From positions 24,099,501 to 24,163,500 of the forward strand of contig NC_068556.1 in NCBI RefSeq assembly GCF_022201045.2: a stretch of 64,000 bases of DNA, written 5' to 3'. This DNA comes from Citrus sinensis. Lineage: Eukaryota > Streptophyta > Magnoliopsida > Sapindales > Rutaceae. Shown one piece after another: positions 23,721-36,500 of this stretch. Under the pieces are notes generated by a model, which did not search any database, had not been told where the DNA came from, and saw nothing but the letters and a program-made list of their open reading frames with translations. How positions within the stretch are numbered: position 1 is the first letter of the stretch; each line of letters begins with the position of its first letter. Position numbers and translations under genes: made by a program.

Positions 23721-26077
23721 ATGCTCCATGCATTGATGAACCTACTGTCTTCGTGTTTCAGGCCTTTCGGGCGACATAGTGAGGACCGAGTTGACTCAGT
23801 CAACGGTAACGGGTTTGGCGGGAAAGAGGGTCTGCTTTGGTTTAGAGATTTGGGGAAGTATGGGTCTGGTGACTTTTCAATGGCGGTTGTTCAAGCGAAT
23901 CAAGTTCTTGAAGATCAGAGCCAGATTGAAAGCGGCCCTTTTGGCACTTTTGTTGGCGTTTATGATGGACACGGCGGGCCCGACGCAGCCCGCTACGTTT
24001 GTGATCACTTGTTTCCACACTTTCAAGGTCAGCGTTTAGTTTATTTTCGAATATTGTGGCAATTGGGAGAGGAAAAAAAAATGATTGCTTAGCTATGTTA
24101 GTAGTTTTGTTTGTAGTGATCCTATTTTGTGGTTTTTGATTAGCCACGTTTGTAAGGTTGTCAAAGTTTTGATTTTGATTTTGATTTCGATTTGGGTGAC
24201 ATGTGCGAGTTTGGATTGCGAAGCTCTTACAGTTGAGACTCCACGCACTGCTTATTTATTGCATGATCACATTGCTTGCTTTTCTTAACTGACGATGTCA
24301 AATTTTGAGTTCTGAAAATGCCATTTGTACCATGAAAATTCTCAAGAGGAGAAACCCAATATGATGCAATTGTTTTGATGGCAAAATCAAATTATTGGAT
24401 TCAGAGATACCGTTTTGGTTCCTTGGTTAATTTTATGTTGAGATAACAAGGAAGTACTTCTCTAGTAATTTGCAAACAATGCTTTAAAGAATTGGGTCAG
24501 TTGTAAAAACTAGAATTTGGTTGAAATTAGCGGTTTTGATACTTTGAACACCTTTCAGTGTATTGGATGATTTTTTTTTTTAATCCTTCGTTTTTAGTTG
24601 ATATTTTGTCTTGAATCTTCTGGGTTTTTTTATTTGAACTTTGGAGGAGGAACTCTTCTTATGTTGGCTTGCTTAGGCTTTGTGTTTATGCAGCAATAGC
24701 AGCTGAGACCCAGGGAGTTGTAACTAGAGAAACCATTGAAAGAGCTTTTCGCTTAACGGAGGAAGGCTTTACTGCTCAGGTATCAGAATTATGGAGTACT
24801 CGACCCCAAATAGCAACAGTTGGGTCATGCTGTCTTGTTGGCGTGATATCTCGGCAGACATTGTTTGTGGCAAACCTTGGAGATTCTCGTGTTGTTTTGG
24901 GCAAGAAAGTTGGCAACACTGGGGGAACTGCTGCTATTCAGCTATCAAAGGAACACAATGCAAACTTTGAGGAGATCAGGCAGGAACTTAAGGAATTACA
25001 CCCACATGATCCTCAGATCGTAATCCTCAAGCATGGAGTTTGGAGAGTGAAGGGCATTATTCAGGTTATTTCAAATACCCAATTTGCTTTTGATTAGAGG
25101 GTAAATGCTGTAGCTTCTTGATATAACCTATTCTTCAATATATTGTTTTTATGGTGTATTTCTGGTAGAATTTAGTTGTTGGCAGTGCTGGAATTTTTTC
25201 AGGAACACCGGACTTGAATATATCTTTACACTTAGGTACTTGTGTTCTGATTTGTGGTCAAAAACATGATTGTTCCAAAAATTTTGAAGCTCGTGATATG
25301 TATCCAGCTATGCATAACCCATGCTTTTGGTGTTTGAGAAATCTTTGAGTGCATTGGCCATTTTGAACTTGGGTCTCATTTCTTAACTTAATAATTGCAG
25401 GTTTCTAGGTCTATTGGTGATTTATATATGAAGAATGCACAGTATAACCGGGAACCAATAAATGGAAAATTCAGGCTTCCTGAACCAATGGACATGCCTA
25501 TCTTGACTGCCAATCCATCTATAATTGTTCATCCTCTCCACCCAAATGATTCTTTCCTTATATTTGCATCCGATGGTCTATGGGAACACTTGAGTAATGA
25601 AAAGGCTGTGGATATTGTCCAAAATCATCCCCGTGTGGTAAGATCTAATGACATTTATTTCTATTTTTGTTGCTTCACTTTGATGCATTGAAAAGTTTTT
25701 ATGCTTAATGCCTCATTAAATGAAGGCATGGCACCGGGTAACTAATTTTTTTACTGGATATTTGTCAAAGGTTTTTAGATGAATAAGTAATCATAATATA
25801 CTAACATGGGCATATTGATTATTGTGATTTCGAACATCTTTCTCATGGTTTTCTCCTAATGCAGGGAATTGCCAAAAGGCTTGTCAAGGCTGCACTCCAA
25901 GAAGCAGCAAGAAAACGAGAGATGAGATATGCAGATCTTCAAAAGATTGACAAAATGGTTCGGCGTCATTTTCATGATGATATAACTGTTATTGTTTTAT
26001 TCTTAAACCATGATCTTATATCCAGAGGCACGGTTCAGGACCCTCCACTCTCTATTCGATGTGCTCTGCAACACTGA
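23721..26077 (+). CDS. Protein phosphatase 2C, clade D type
   Basis: Four exons: 23721-24027, 24694-25064, 25401-25637, 25865-26077; frames join correctly to give 375 aa. PP2C motifs in order: [15 protein letters not shown] (metal-binding Asp, about residues 79-93), [30 protein letters not shown] at the start of exon 3, [17 protein letters not shown], and [10 protein letters not shown] near the C-terminus. All metal-coordinating aspartates are present. The N-terminus [17 protein letters not shown] and the [11 protein letters not shown] stretch are typical of plant clade D (PP2C.D), whose members dephosphorylate plasma-membrane H+-ATPases and are inhibited by SAUR proteins. That role is known for the clade, not shown here. 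The gene is convergent with the small phosphatase gene, ~650 bp apart. Confidence 0.94.
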
Positions 26078-26722
26078 TATTTCACAGAACCAAATATGAT
26101 TCTGCTTCCTCTGATTTGGCCATGCCTTAAGATGACCACGGCTGGAGAGCTGCATTAACAAAGTAGTTACCTAATATTTTGAGAGACCACCTATTTACAA
26201 GGCCTAAAATTGGTACAATTTGTTGTAAGAATGTAACATCTATTGCCACAGATTCAATTTAATTTGCTGATATAATTTATTAAATTCTTGATGTCATTGC
26301 CTTCCAATCACATGGTTCGTGATATCAAGAATCATTACATCTTTTCTAAATTTAATATAACTATCGAGATGAAGAAATAAGCATAACAAAAGATTTGATC
26401 AGCTCATTCAATCAATGTCTAAATTTTAATGTTGAATGTTGCCAATAGTGATTACATTTGACTTGGTGGTTCAGGTGCAGTCAATTACATATTAGCATGT
26501 ACATAGTAATTACTAACAAGTAGGCACTTAGGATCACCTCCAAACTAAGCCTAAATCCTAGTATACACTCTCTTAACAAAACAATCACAGATTACATACT
26601 CCCATCCTGTGGATTCTAAATCTTGCCGGGAGAAAGTCGTTGTACTCAAATCATGTGGAATGGAGAGTTGCAAACTGGTGTAATACATGGCCAGTTCCTG
26701 GATTAGGTAAAAGTTTTACTTA
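26078..26722. other. Shared 3' region of PP2C and small phosphatase genes
   Basis: Lies between two convergent stop codons; contains the two 3' UTRs and no further gene. Confidence 0.55.
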
Positions 26723-28877
26723 TCATTCCTGGGAACCATATTTTTGTTTGATGATTGGACGGACATCATCAGCACCAACAAGTGTTTCCAGAAACATAAG
26801 CAATGAAAGCAGCGCACTATCTGATGGATCACCAAACCAGCTTTCAATGGGTATCCCATTGTCAACTTGCAATTGAAATACCTGCATTTATGTATAGGAG
26901 ATATCAACTAATTTAACAAACAGCATCTTGATGACTCAACCAGTGGAATATTCAAGAACAAACATGAAGACAATGCTAGTTTATATAAGGTGTGGCCAGA
27001 ATTTAATAACGATAAAACCTAGGTGTCTTTTACCAATGTTGGGCAAAGAATTTGGTCAACACTTAAAGATTAATTGGGAAAGAGTATGGAATCATAGCAA
27101 AACATATCCAGAAAAAAGCACATAAAAAAGTGAATCGTGTGTGTGCACTCGCACATCTCTGATACAGTGTGAAGAAAGGGGTTCGCACCATATATGTTCT
27201 CAAAGCATCATCATGCCTCAAGAGTCTTTGAAATACATTTAAAGTTGTCAAATTTATACATAAGAGTAGGCACTTGCATATTTTGGTATGTAAGGCTACT
27301 AAGTGCATGAATATAATATATCTAGGGAAGCATTGATATAGAAAGACAGATATATAATTAATATATCTGGAGGATAATTAATATAAGAAAGAAAGAGATA
27401 AACCTGAGGCGTATTATCAACAATTGCAATCCTTGCAAGATCTCGGCCTAATATTGTCAGATCTTTTAAGTATTCGCCATCAGCAAACACACAAGAGTCT
27501 CGATAAACCCGCTGACCTATGAGAGTTTGGTTTGGATCTAGTATATCAAGCAATTGTCCTGCGTAAATGCTCTGGCCAGCTGTAAATATGACAACGTCAA
27601 ACATACTTGCAACTGCCTCCAAGAACATGTGAAGGTATGGTCTTTGCCGGACAAACACTGTCTGCACTTCCATTTTGGAATGAATAGGAAAACTGAAATC
27701 TGCATCTTTGCAATTATCAAATGAGGAGTGTACTAAGGTTTCTGCAGGAAGACAGTGACAGGTTAGACAGTGCTAATTTGATAGGTGAAACTGACAAACA
27801 TGGCAGATTTTACTTGCTCCACCAATAACAAATCAGCACAACTCAAGAATGAACTGCTGGTTCTGGACCAGATTATGATTCAAGTATAATTACTATATTC
27901 TGGAGATATTGATTTCGTGCTTTATCTAATTCAATCAATTATAGACTGCCACACAATTCCATTCTTGAATAATACAAAGAGATGCAAAATATATGAGTAT
28001 CAATTCAGCATAGTAAATTGCATACACGCTGACAAACAAACCCTTTTTTGACAGACAATTACCCAAAAAAAAAAAAACCATAACAATATTCATATTTCAT
28101 GTATACTAAAGGGATGATTTTTCAGGTACAGTCTATTACCCTGATCAAATAAACTACTAACCCAAAACCGAACAGCCAGTTAGATGGTTTCCTTTGTCCC
28201 AGCCAAGATCAAGATATACTTTACTATGTGAAAAAAATTAACTAAGCTGCATAAGATTTTTACCAACATCAACTAGCATGATAGAAGCAAAGAAGAAAAT
28301 TAGGTTTAGGTTATGCTTCGGCAGTAGGCACAAGTCATTGATTCACAAAACATAATACACTAAGTAGTGTGGTAAGCAAATATGTGAAGAAATGAACTAT
28401 GGATAATAGGATGGACTAAATCATACCATCCAAATCTAGAACAAGTGTAATCGGAAGTCCTGCAATTGGCTCTCTCAACGGTGTCCGTGGCCAATAAGAT
28501 GGTGCAATCTGCGGAAGATTTTGCCAGCCCATAAAATATAAATATGGGTTATAATATTCTTCATCAGCTATCCCAAGACAACTTTGCATATTAGAACCTT
28601 GATCCAACAAACTAGTTTGTTGGATCGAATAAGAAAATAATTCATGATGGGGGTTGCATAGAGTTTTGTCAATAGGCAAAATATCTTCACAAGTTCCTTG
28701 TCCCACGTTTTTACCCTCATGGCAAGGCCGCCTCAAATCAAGGTCAAATATTGTCCCAAAATTGATTTCTTCATGACTACAAACAGGATCTTCTGCAGAT
28801 TTTCCAAACAATTCAGCTGATAGGCTGCTAAAATGATCAGATTCATTGGTTCCAAAAATCTCATTAAGGCTATTCAT
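26723..28877 (-). CDS. SCP1-like small CTD phosphatase (HAD superfamily)
   Basis: Three coding exons on the minus strand: 28877-28427, 27741-27404, 26881-26723, in frame, 315 aa. The N-terminal ~140 residues are acidic and not a known fold. The catalytic motif DLDETLVHSS is built across the first intron (D148 and D150, with E151 split by the splice). VRQRPYLHMFLEAVASMFDVVIFTAGQ, YRDSC and RIAIVDNTPQVF follow, then VDNGIPIESWFGDPSD near the end. This is the FCP/SCP-type DxDx(T/V) phosphatase domain that dephosphorylates serine in proteins such as the RNA polymerase II CTD. A spliced 5' UTR leader is likely, with exon end near 29578 (CAG|GTATGC) and acceptor just before the ATG region, which contains two short uORFs. 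It resembles the plant SSP4/SSP5 group. Confidence 0.9.
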
Positions 28878-29701
28878 CGTTGCTGCTTTTCCATCAAACC
28901 ATTTGATATCTGTTTTTCCACCATTTGGAGAGGAACACTTACGTCAATTACTGAGACAAATGTTTAAGTTTACTACACCACATTTTACTGAACATATAGA
29001 AGGGTAAGCATACATTCCAAGATAGATTCATCATAAATTAAACGTCAGAAATGCGACCCTAAATTATAAATGAAAATGCAAAGAACACATAATGAAAGCA
29101 TATCAAACTACATCTCATGCCTTTTCTTGAAGATTCATATACCCAACTTCACAATTCAAGTCATAAAATAAACATCCACGGTCAAAGAATATAAATTAAA
29201 AAAAAAAAAAACCGCTTTTCTCTTGTACAGAAACCTGTTGCTATAATGTGTCTTACTAGCTCAAGTTATCCCCTTTTCAGTTTCTGAAAGTAACCAACAA
29301 TAAAAAAAAAATAAAAAAGGAACACAAAAACTGATTTTTCCTGATAAAAATGATTTTTTTCTCCAAAAATGTTCATATCTTTAGACACTATTAATGAAAA
29401 ATTGCAGTTTCATCAGACTCTTGTAACTTTACCAGAATTATAATTTGACCCCAGAAAAATGACAGTGCTTTAAGAGTAGAAAAGAATCTTGCTGCTGTTT
29501 CTAGCTCCATGGACATAAATATGAGCATGAATTATGAAGACATGAAACGAGAATTCAACAAAAACGACGTAGCATACCTGAAAGGAGTTCGTCTGAGTTG
29601 TGACCGGAGTGAAGAAGAGTGAAGCTAAGTGAAATGGTCGGAGATTGACTGAAAGTTTGAATTTTAATGAACAGGACAAATGGGAATAAAGCCTTTCTAA
29701 T
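28878..29701 (-). other. 5' UTR intron and leader exon of the small phosphatase gene
   Basis: A donor CAG|GTATGC at about 29578 (minus strand) preceded by ~120 nt without any ATG fits a leader exon. The region between it and 28920 is AT-rich intron. Start of transcription not determined. Confidence 0.45.
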
Positions 29702-30706
29702 GTCCATATCTTTATTGGTGGGTCTGGGTCAGTCTAATCAACGGTCTTTATTTGTAGCTTAATTTTGGACGGCGTAGCAATTACGGTGATATATTTTGTT
29801 TTCTATCGGACTGGTAACACGTGGGTCCCTAATCATTTTGTTAAATATGCATAAAGACATAGTTTCTTCGTTGAACGGATTCTTATTCTCCCAGGTTAAT
29901 GCGATGTTAGAAACTAAAGGGGACATCGAACTCTTTGTTCCTCCCACAAACACAAGTATTTGATTTTGCACTTTTTTTTTTATTTACCTGATAACCGAAA
30001 GGAAAAATATCGTCAACACTAAGGTGTGATGAGATGCAAGATAAATTTTACCAATATGACTTGAGTCTGTGACTTAACCTTAGTTTTACTAATTGTTCCA
30101 ACCTTCAAAATATCAAGAAATACCAAAAAGCAAAGCATGTCATATGCAATGGTCAATTTTGTGTTTGGTTGTTTAGGAAAAATCCCAGGAACAAGAATGA
30201 AAATGGCTTCGCCAAGAACCCATGAATATATGTAAGTGGCATCTCTCTTCAAAATGGATTCAAATATCTCAGGCGATAAAAACAGCAACCTCAAGACATC
30301 ATCCCTTGCAAGTAGCACTCTATTTATACTCCTCTGTTTCTTGTTATATTTAGCCTGCTGCTATATATATACCCACACACACAACACGAATCTGGAAACT
30401 TATTGAATTCGTCATTAACAAACATTTCAAGTTGGCTCACCCTTTTCCACCTCACTGGTGTGATGTGAATGAGCCCCCAGTGATTGAATCATCCATGCAT
30501 CATGTTTTAAGTTGTCATTCTATGGGATATGAGTAGACACACATAATAAACAGATCTAGAGACCCATGTGTATGCACGTCGTGTCATGGAAAATTTTCTA
30601 CAGGCACTGATTAGTGTCTTCCCGCAGTTGGTTATCATTTTACGCATTCATTTTAAAAAATAATAATAACCAAACGTTCATCACCGTCAAAGAGCATATA
30701 AAAGAC
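29702..30706. other. Intergenic region, no supported feature
   Basis: Mixed sequence with an open frame of ~100 codons on the minus strand (30019-30318) that shows no family signature. Nothing else stands out. Confidence 0.35.
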
Positions 30707-30709
30707 TAA

Positions 30710-31584
30710 GGTAGCGTTTATTTTTTGAATTTGAGTGGGAATCCTGAAGAGTGAGAATCTTAAAATTGGGAGTATGGAATGAGAGTGAGAGTATGTTGTT
30801 TACTTACACGGGAATGAAAGTATGGAGTGGAGATCAGAATCCAATTTATATGTTTATTTTGTCTTGGATTGGGAGTAAATAATTTCAAATTAACATTTTA
30901 TCTTTATTTAAAGAATTGTAGTTTTTAATTACAAAGTTAATAAAAAAATATATTTAATGAATAAACATTTATTTTATTATATTTGTAAATTTATAATAAT
31001 AATAATAATATTCTTAATTATGTACATCACAATTTTTTATTAATTTTAATTTTAATTAGATAAATTAAAAATTATTGATAAGAGTAATATAAATAAAATA
31101 TTTGTACTATTAACATAGTACGAAATTAATATTTTCTTAGAATAAACTATTTATTATTATTAATTATTAATATTAAATAATATAGTGCTATTATTTTTAA
31201 AATAAATATTATAATATTATATTTTCAAATGAAGATAGTGTATAGTAATATTTATTAATTCTCTATTAATCTATTAATATAATAATATTATTTTAAAGCA
31301 ATTTTAACTTATAATCAATGTAAATTATTATTTAGTTAAATATAATAATATTATTTAAATAAATATAATATAATTTATTTTATTAAATTAAATATTAAAT
31401 ATAATTGAAAAAAAAGGTAGAAAAGAAAGTGGTGGGAATAGATTCCCACTCTCACCTCTCCCCATGGGAGTCCCACTCGCACTCCCCACTCTAAAAATAT
31501 ATGAGGCCCACGAAATATTGAAGTAAACACTGGAGTGGCAGGAATCTACACTCTTCACTCCCACTCCATAAAATAAACACAACA
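30710..31584. mobile_element. Tourist-like (PIF/Harbinger) non-autonomous element
   Basis: Left end GGTAGCGTTTATTTTTTGA and the reverse complement of the right end TGTTGTGTTTATTTTATGG are similar, and both sub-terminal regions repeat the words GAGTGGGA/GAGTGAG in inverted orientation. TAA is found directly outside both ends (30707-30709, 31585-31587), the 3-bp target of this superfamily. The ~450-bp core is AT-rich. TIR similarity is imperfect, so the element is old. Confidence 0.6.
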
Positions 31585-32214
31585 TAAGAGAAGTGTCGAA
31601 GAGTATGCATACATATGTACATTTATATAACAATGATATGAAATTCGGCCCAACCTAACTCTGTCCAGTGTTAGAACGTAATTAGTCACAAAACCACGGG
31701 AATTTTTGTAAATTTTATTCGCTAACAATCCACTAGTCATACTGTATTATTGTCTTGTCTTCCTCTCAAATTCGACACTAGGGTCGGCATTTAACCCGAC
31801 CCGACCCGAAAAATTTGATTTCGGATTAGATGTAGATGAAGACCCAAGTCCAATCGAGCAGGATTTTGTACAATGATCTGATCGGATTAAATTCGATTCG
31901 ATCTTAAATCCGATTAGGTTGGATAATGACACAATTAACAAAAAAAAAATTGAATTAAAAAACTAAAATTTAAAGTCCTAAATCAAATAGCTAGCTTAAG
32001 ATCCCACACATAGAGCTCACAGCCTCACACGTCACACCACATACAAAGAGCTCAAAGCTCACGCCACATGGGACACAGCGGCACACACTCAGTTAATAGC
32101 TCTGAGCCACTGAGTCACTGACACAACCACAGGCACACACAAACTGCAATAGGCCAACGCAAGCTATTGCTGTAGTGAGAAGTCAGGCCAACACGATGCG
32201 CTGATGCAGCAAAT

Positions 32215-32442
32215 CTACTCCACCTCGTCAGTTGGTGCAACTTGCTCCGCCGGGCACCATGACTGCTGCTTCAGCTTGCTCCACCTCAAGAACCACCTTC
32301 TTTTTTTTTCTTTTTTTTGAGGAGATTATTGCTCTACTCCACCTCGTCAGTTGGTGCAACTTGCTTCGCCAAGCACCATGATTGCTGCTTCAGCTTGCTG
32401 CACCTCAACAACCACCTTCTTCTTTTTAAAGGAGATTATTGC
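32215..32442. repeat. Tandem duplication, two copies of ~110-119 bp
   Basis: Copy 1 at 32215-32333 and copy 2 at 32334-32442 both begin CTACTCCACCTCGTCAGTTG and end GGAGATTATTGC. They differ by a handful of substitutions and in the length of a T-rich tract. Confidence 0.85.
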
Positions 32443-32702
32443 CCGTGATATTTACAATCATATAATTACTGAGACCAGTTTACATTAATTTTGATATGAC
32501 ACCGTTCAAATTTTAACCCTCTCAAACCCTCTCAAATATTCGAGGGACGTCAACTCCTCTCATAGGAGAAAGACTGCCTTCACTCAAATTTTGAGGAAAG
32601 AAATTTAAATTAAACCTCTACAATGCGTCTGCGGGGGCTCGAATCACTTCCCTCACAAGTATGAGAAAGTGGCTCTAGCCACTAGGACAAGACCTAATAA
32701 TT
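32422..32702 (-). mobile_element. tRNA-derived SINE, antisense
   Basis: Read on the minus strand it has the head TTGTCCTAGTGGCTAGAGCC (A box) and GATTCGAGCCC (B box), then the body word CTCGAATATTTGAGAGGG shared with the SINE at 10964-11280. It is flanked by CTCAACAACCACCTTCTT (32404-32421) and CTCAACAACCATCTTCTT (32703-32720), an 18-bp duplication with one difference. Confidence 0.85.
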
Positions 32703-33028
32703 CTCAACAACCATCTTCTTAGACCCAAATATGGTAACTTTTTTCATGGTATATTAATATTATATTAAATAATTAATTTTAAATTTTCACTATATTATTG
32801 GTCATTAGATTGTATAAATCATGCAATGAGTGATTGTGATGTGACATTATAACTATTATTTGCAATGTGTGATTGTTATTTTAAATTTGAAAAGCATTAT
32901 AATACTGATAATTTGCTTTACTTGCCTTGTGCATTTGTTTTACTCAGTAATAATTTATACAAACGCATGCATAGTAGCCTATCAAAATTTATTTTGATCT
33001 AATATTATTTAATTATATTCTGATCTAA

Positions 33029-33266
33029 TGGACTTGTAACCCATTAGTAACTCATGCGCCCAATAACTTTGGGTGCATGAGTTTAAGTCCCAACAATTTA
33101 TTGGGCATCAACTCTCTTTTGATAGATATTTATTTAACTCATACTTTGGGATAGAGTATGATTTTCATCCATATTAAAGTGAGGATTGTTGTTCGAAATA
33201 TTCGATTGTGAAAATATCAGTAGAGTTATAATTGTAATATATCAGTATATAAAAAAAAAAAAAAAA
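33029..33266 (+). mobile_element. tRNA-derived SINE, sense
   Basis: The head TTGTAACCCATTAGTAACTC and the B-box-like GAGTTTAAGTCCC lie ~40 bp apart and a 16-A tail ends the element. The flanks CTGATCTAA and TCGAATCTAA match partly and may be the target duplication. The body lacks the CTCGAATATTTGAGAG word of the other family. Confidence 0.6.
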
Positions 33267-33538
33267 TCGAATCTAACTATAAATTCAGATTGAACTGGAA
33301 TGATTTTTATTCAATCTCATTAATCCAAATCCCAACCGAAATGACCTGAACCCGATCCAAACCCGTATTTACCCTCCCCTATTCGAAAGGACGACGGGTG
33401 AAGCCATGGACACCTCATTTCATCAACCATGCCAAAGCCAAATCACTGATCGCGAGTCTAGTTTATAACAAAAACAAATTCAAAAAATTAAGAGCAGAAA
33501 TAAATCGAACCCGGCAAATCGAGCTCTCAGGCTCAGCA

Positions 33539-36500
33539 ATGAAACCAAATCAAAGGTTCATATTACTACTATCACACGCGTTGATTCTCACACTGAGTCA
33601 ACTCGTTTTCCAATCCGAGTCTGCTCGAGAAGCCTTCCGTCGTGAACCCGGCCACCCTCTCTGGCACCACGGCGCCTTTCTCGATGTCAGAGACAGCGTC
33701 CGATCCGACGTCCGCCACATGCTGCACTCACGTGCCGAGGTTAGTTCAACTGCATTTTACAATTGCAATTTTTTTTTTTTCTTAACACTTCCGTTCATTT
33801 AGTTATAGAACTCGGTGGTCGTTTTTTCTTTTTGGTTCAGGTTCCGTTTCAGGTTCCATTGGAGGTGAATATAGTGCTGATTGGTTTCAATGGCGATGGC
33901 GGCTATAGGTACGTCATGGATCCTCACAAATTGGAGGAGTTTCTGAGAGTTAGCTTTTCGACTTACAGGCCGTCGTGTCAAGAGACTGGCGAGCCTCTCG
34001 ATATCGAGCATCATATTGTCTATAATGTCTATCCTGTAAGCAACTATTTACACTTTAATCATGCCTTTTCCTCTGTAATAATGGCAACTCTTGTAAATTT
34101 AGGTCAAATATGTAGTATAATTTCATTGTAATTGAAGATTGTGGTTTTATTACAAGGTTAAATGATCAATCACATTTCAAATAGTAGAAGAATGTGTTCT
34201 TGCGCTGTTGCCTCCGTTTTTATAATTTGTTCTCATATTAGATTATGAATGCAGGCCGGGCAGCCTGAATTGATATCACTTGAAAAGGCATTGAAAGAGG
34301 CCATGGTTCCTTCAGGGACTGCTCGAGAGGTGATTGGCATGATTTATGCTTATTGTTTAAGTTTTTCTATCAATTATCTACAGTTGAAGTACTGAATATA
34401 AGTGTATATGTTAGGCTGATTATGGAAGAGAGGTACCTTCATTTGACGTAGAAGCAACAGCTGTGGAGCATATGTTTCAGAGGCTATATTCCTATATATT
34501 TGACATGGAAGGTGGTGGATATTCTGCTATGGAGATGGATAGACCTGTGCCCAACGCAATATTCATCATCAACTTTGATAAGGTATGGATTACAATTGAA
34601 GTCCATTGATATTATCATCACTCTTCCCCCACACTTTTCATCTGGTGCTAAATTTTCTTTCTCCATGCTTCTAGTTTGTAAACTATTTCTACCTTATTTC
34701 TGTCTTTAATAGTCTTTCCTATTGATCTGCCATCATTCTTTTTTTTTTTTTCCAGGTCAGGATGGACCCTAGGAATAAGGAAATTGATCTCGAGAGTTTA
34801 ATGTTTGATAAAGTTTCCCAGCTGACTGAAGAGGATATGAAAAGACAAGAGGGAGATTATATGTATCGTTATCGGTACAATGGAGGTGGAGCATCTCAAG
34901 TTTGGCTTGCATCTGGCAGGTACATTTGGCATTACTTGTTTGATAGGTTTTAATAATGACCTTTCACAAGCTATTATAGTTGGATCTGTCCTACAGCAGA
35001 AAATTAACTATAGATGTTTGAATCCTGCTGATGATTATATATTTATAATTATACCTAATGCAGCCTGTTGTTCTCTTAGCTGTGATCAGAGTCTGTTTCT
35101 TTTTTATTTTTGAAGACATATTTAGTGATTCCCTCTTCCCTCTGTCTGGTAGCTAAAAGTCTGATTTTTCTGCCACACTGTTCAGATTTGTTGTGATCGA
35201 CCTCTCAGCAGGCCCTTGTACATATGGAAAAATTGAAACCGAAGAGGGAAGTGTCAGTCATAGAACGCTGCCACGGATTCGGAATGTGATGTTTCCAGGT
35301 GGTTTGGCTCCTTTGAACAGTCAAATTACTCATGATATTTTTGTTGGACAACTTTCCAGTTTGATATCAACAACAGTTGAGCATGTGATTGCTCCAGATG
35401 TTAGGTAATCTAACACTGTAATCTCACTTACGGATTGTTTGACTTAACAGTTATTTCAAGCTGTATCAGCTAGGGCATTGGCTTAATTTTGACATCAAGC
35501 CAATATTGACTTAAATGCCTGCAGAGCCTAATCTTGTTTTCAATCCTCATTTAACTCAGGTTTGAAACTGTTGATATGACAACAAGGTTGCTTATTCCAA
35601 TTATTATCCTCCAAAACCATAACCGATACAATATTATGGAGAAAGGCCATAATTACTCGATAGATATTGAAGCAATTGAGAGAGAGGTGAGTTACTTAAT
35701 ATCAAAAAATTTGTATGTTATCTTGTGAGTTTAGTTTTCTGGGCTGTCTATAATGCAGTTTTAGGTGGCTTTGCCATAGGTAACTCCTTTGTTGTTTCGT
35801 ATCATAATTTGAAATTGTTTGGAGTAATGACCTGGTTGGATTTGATGACAACAGTGAAGATGAATCACTTTTATCCCTTTAATTAACGTTAGTAGAGATC
35901 AAGGCTTTGTGGATTTGTGCTGGATAAATTTCAGGCTTAATAATTGGCTGCCAGGGAAGATGAGGGCTACATGAACTTTTCTTTCTTTTATTTATTTATT
36001 ATCTTTTTTCCAGGTGAAGAAGCTTGTTCATGATGGGCAAGAAGTAGTGATTATTGGGGGTTTACATCCATTACATCGTCATGAAAAGTTGGCTATTGCT
36101 GTGTCAAAAGCTATGCGTGGGCATTCTGTCCAAGAAACTAAAAAGGATGGACGTTTTCATGTTCACACAAAGACATACTTGGATGGCGCCATTCTTAAAG
36201 AAGTGAGTTTCCTTTTAATTTTTGTTGCTGTTTGAAAAGTATGATTTTGCACATTAGCATGCTTGTTGATCAATCCTTGAAAATCTTTATTGCAGGAAAT
36301 GGAACGGTCTGCCGATGTACTGGCTGCTGGTTTACTCGAAGTGGCTGATCCATCTCTTTCAAGTAAATTTTTCCTCCGCCAGGTCTGTTTCACTACTACA
36401 ATTAATTTTGTGGAATTTCTAGATTATCTTATGCTGGCCTACACCATGAATCTTCTCTATGCTTTGCATACAGAAGTAAATAGTGCTTCTAGTGGTTTCT

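Larger units (their letters stand above)
31779..33381. mobile_element. hAT-like non-autonomous element with nested insertions
   Basis: It starts TAGGGTCGGCATTTAACCCG and ends ...GTATTTACCCTCCCCTA, with ACCCGACCC-type words near both ends as in the other hAT elements of this window. Flanks TTCGACAC and TTCGAAAG match at 6 of 8 positions. The inside carries a tandem duplication (32215-32442), an antisense SINE (32422-32702) and a sense SINE (33029-33266). It ends about 150 bp before the start codon of the next gene. Boundaries are less certain than for the other elements. Confidence 0.45.
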
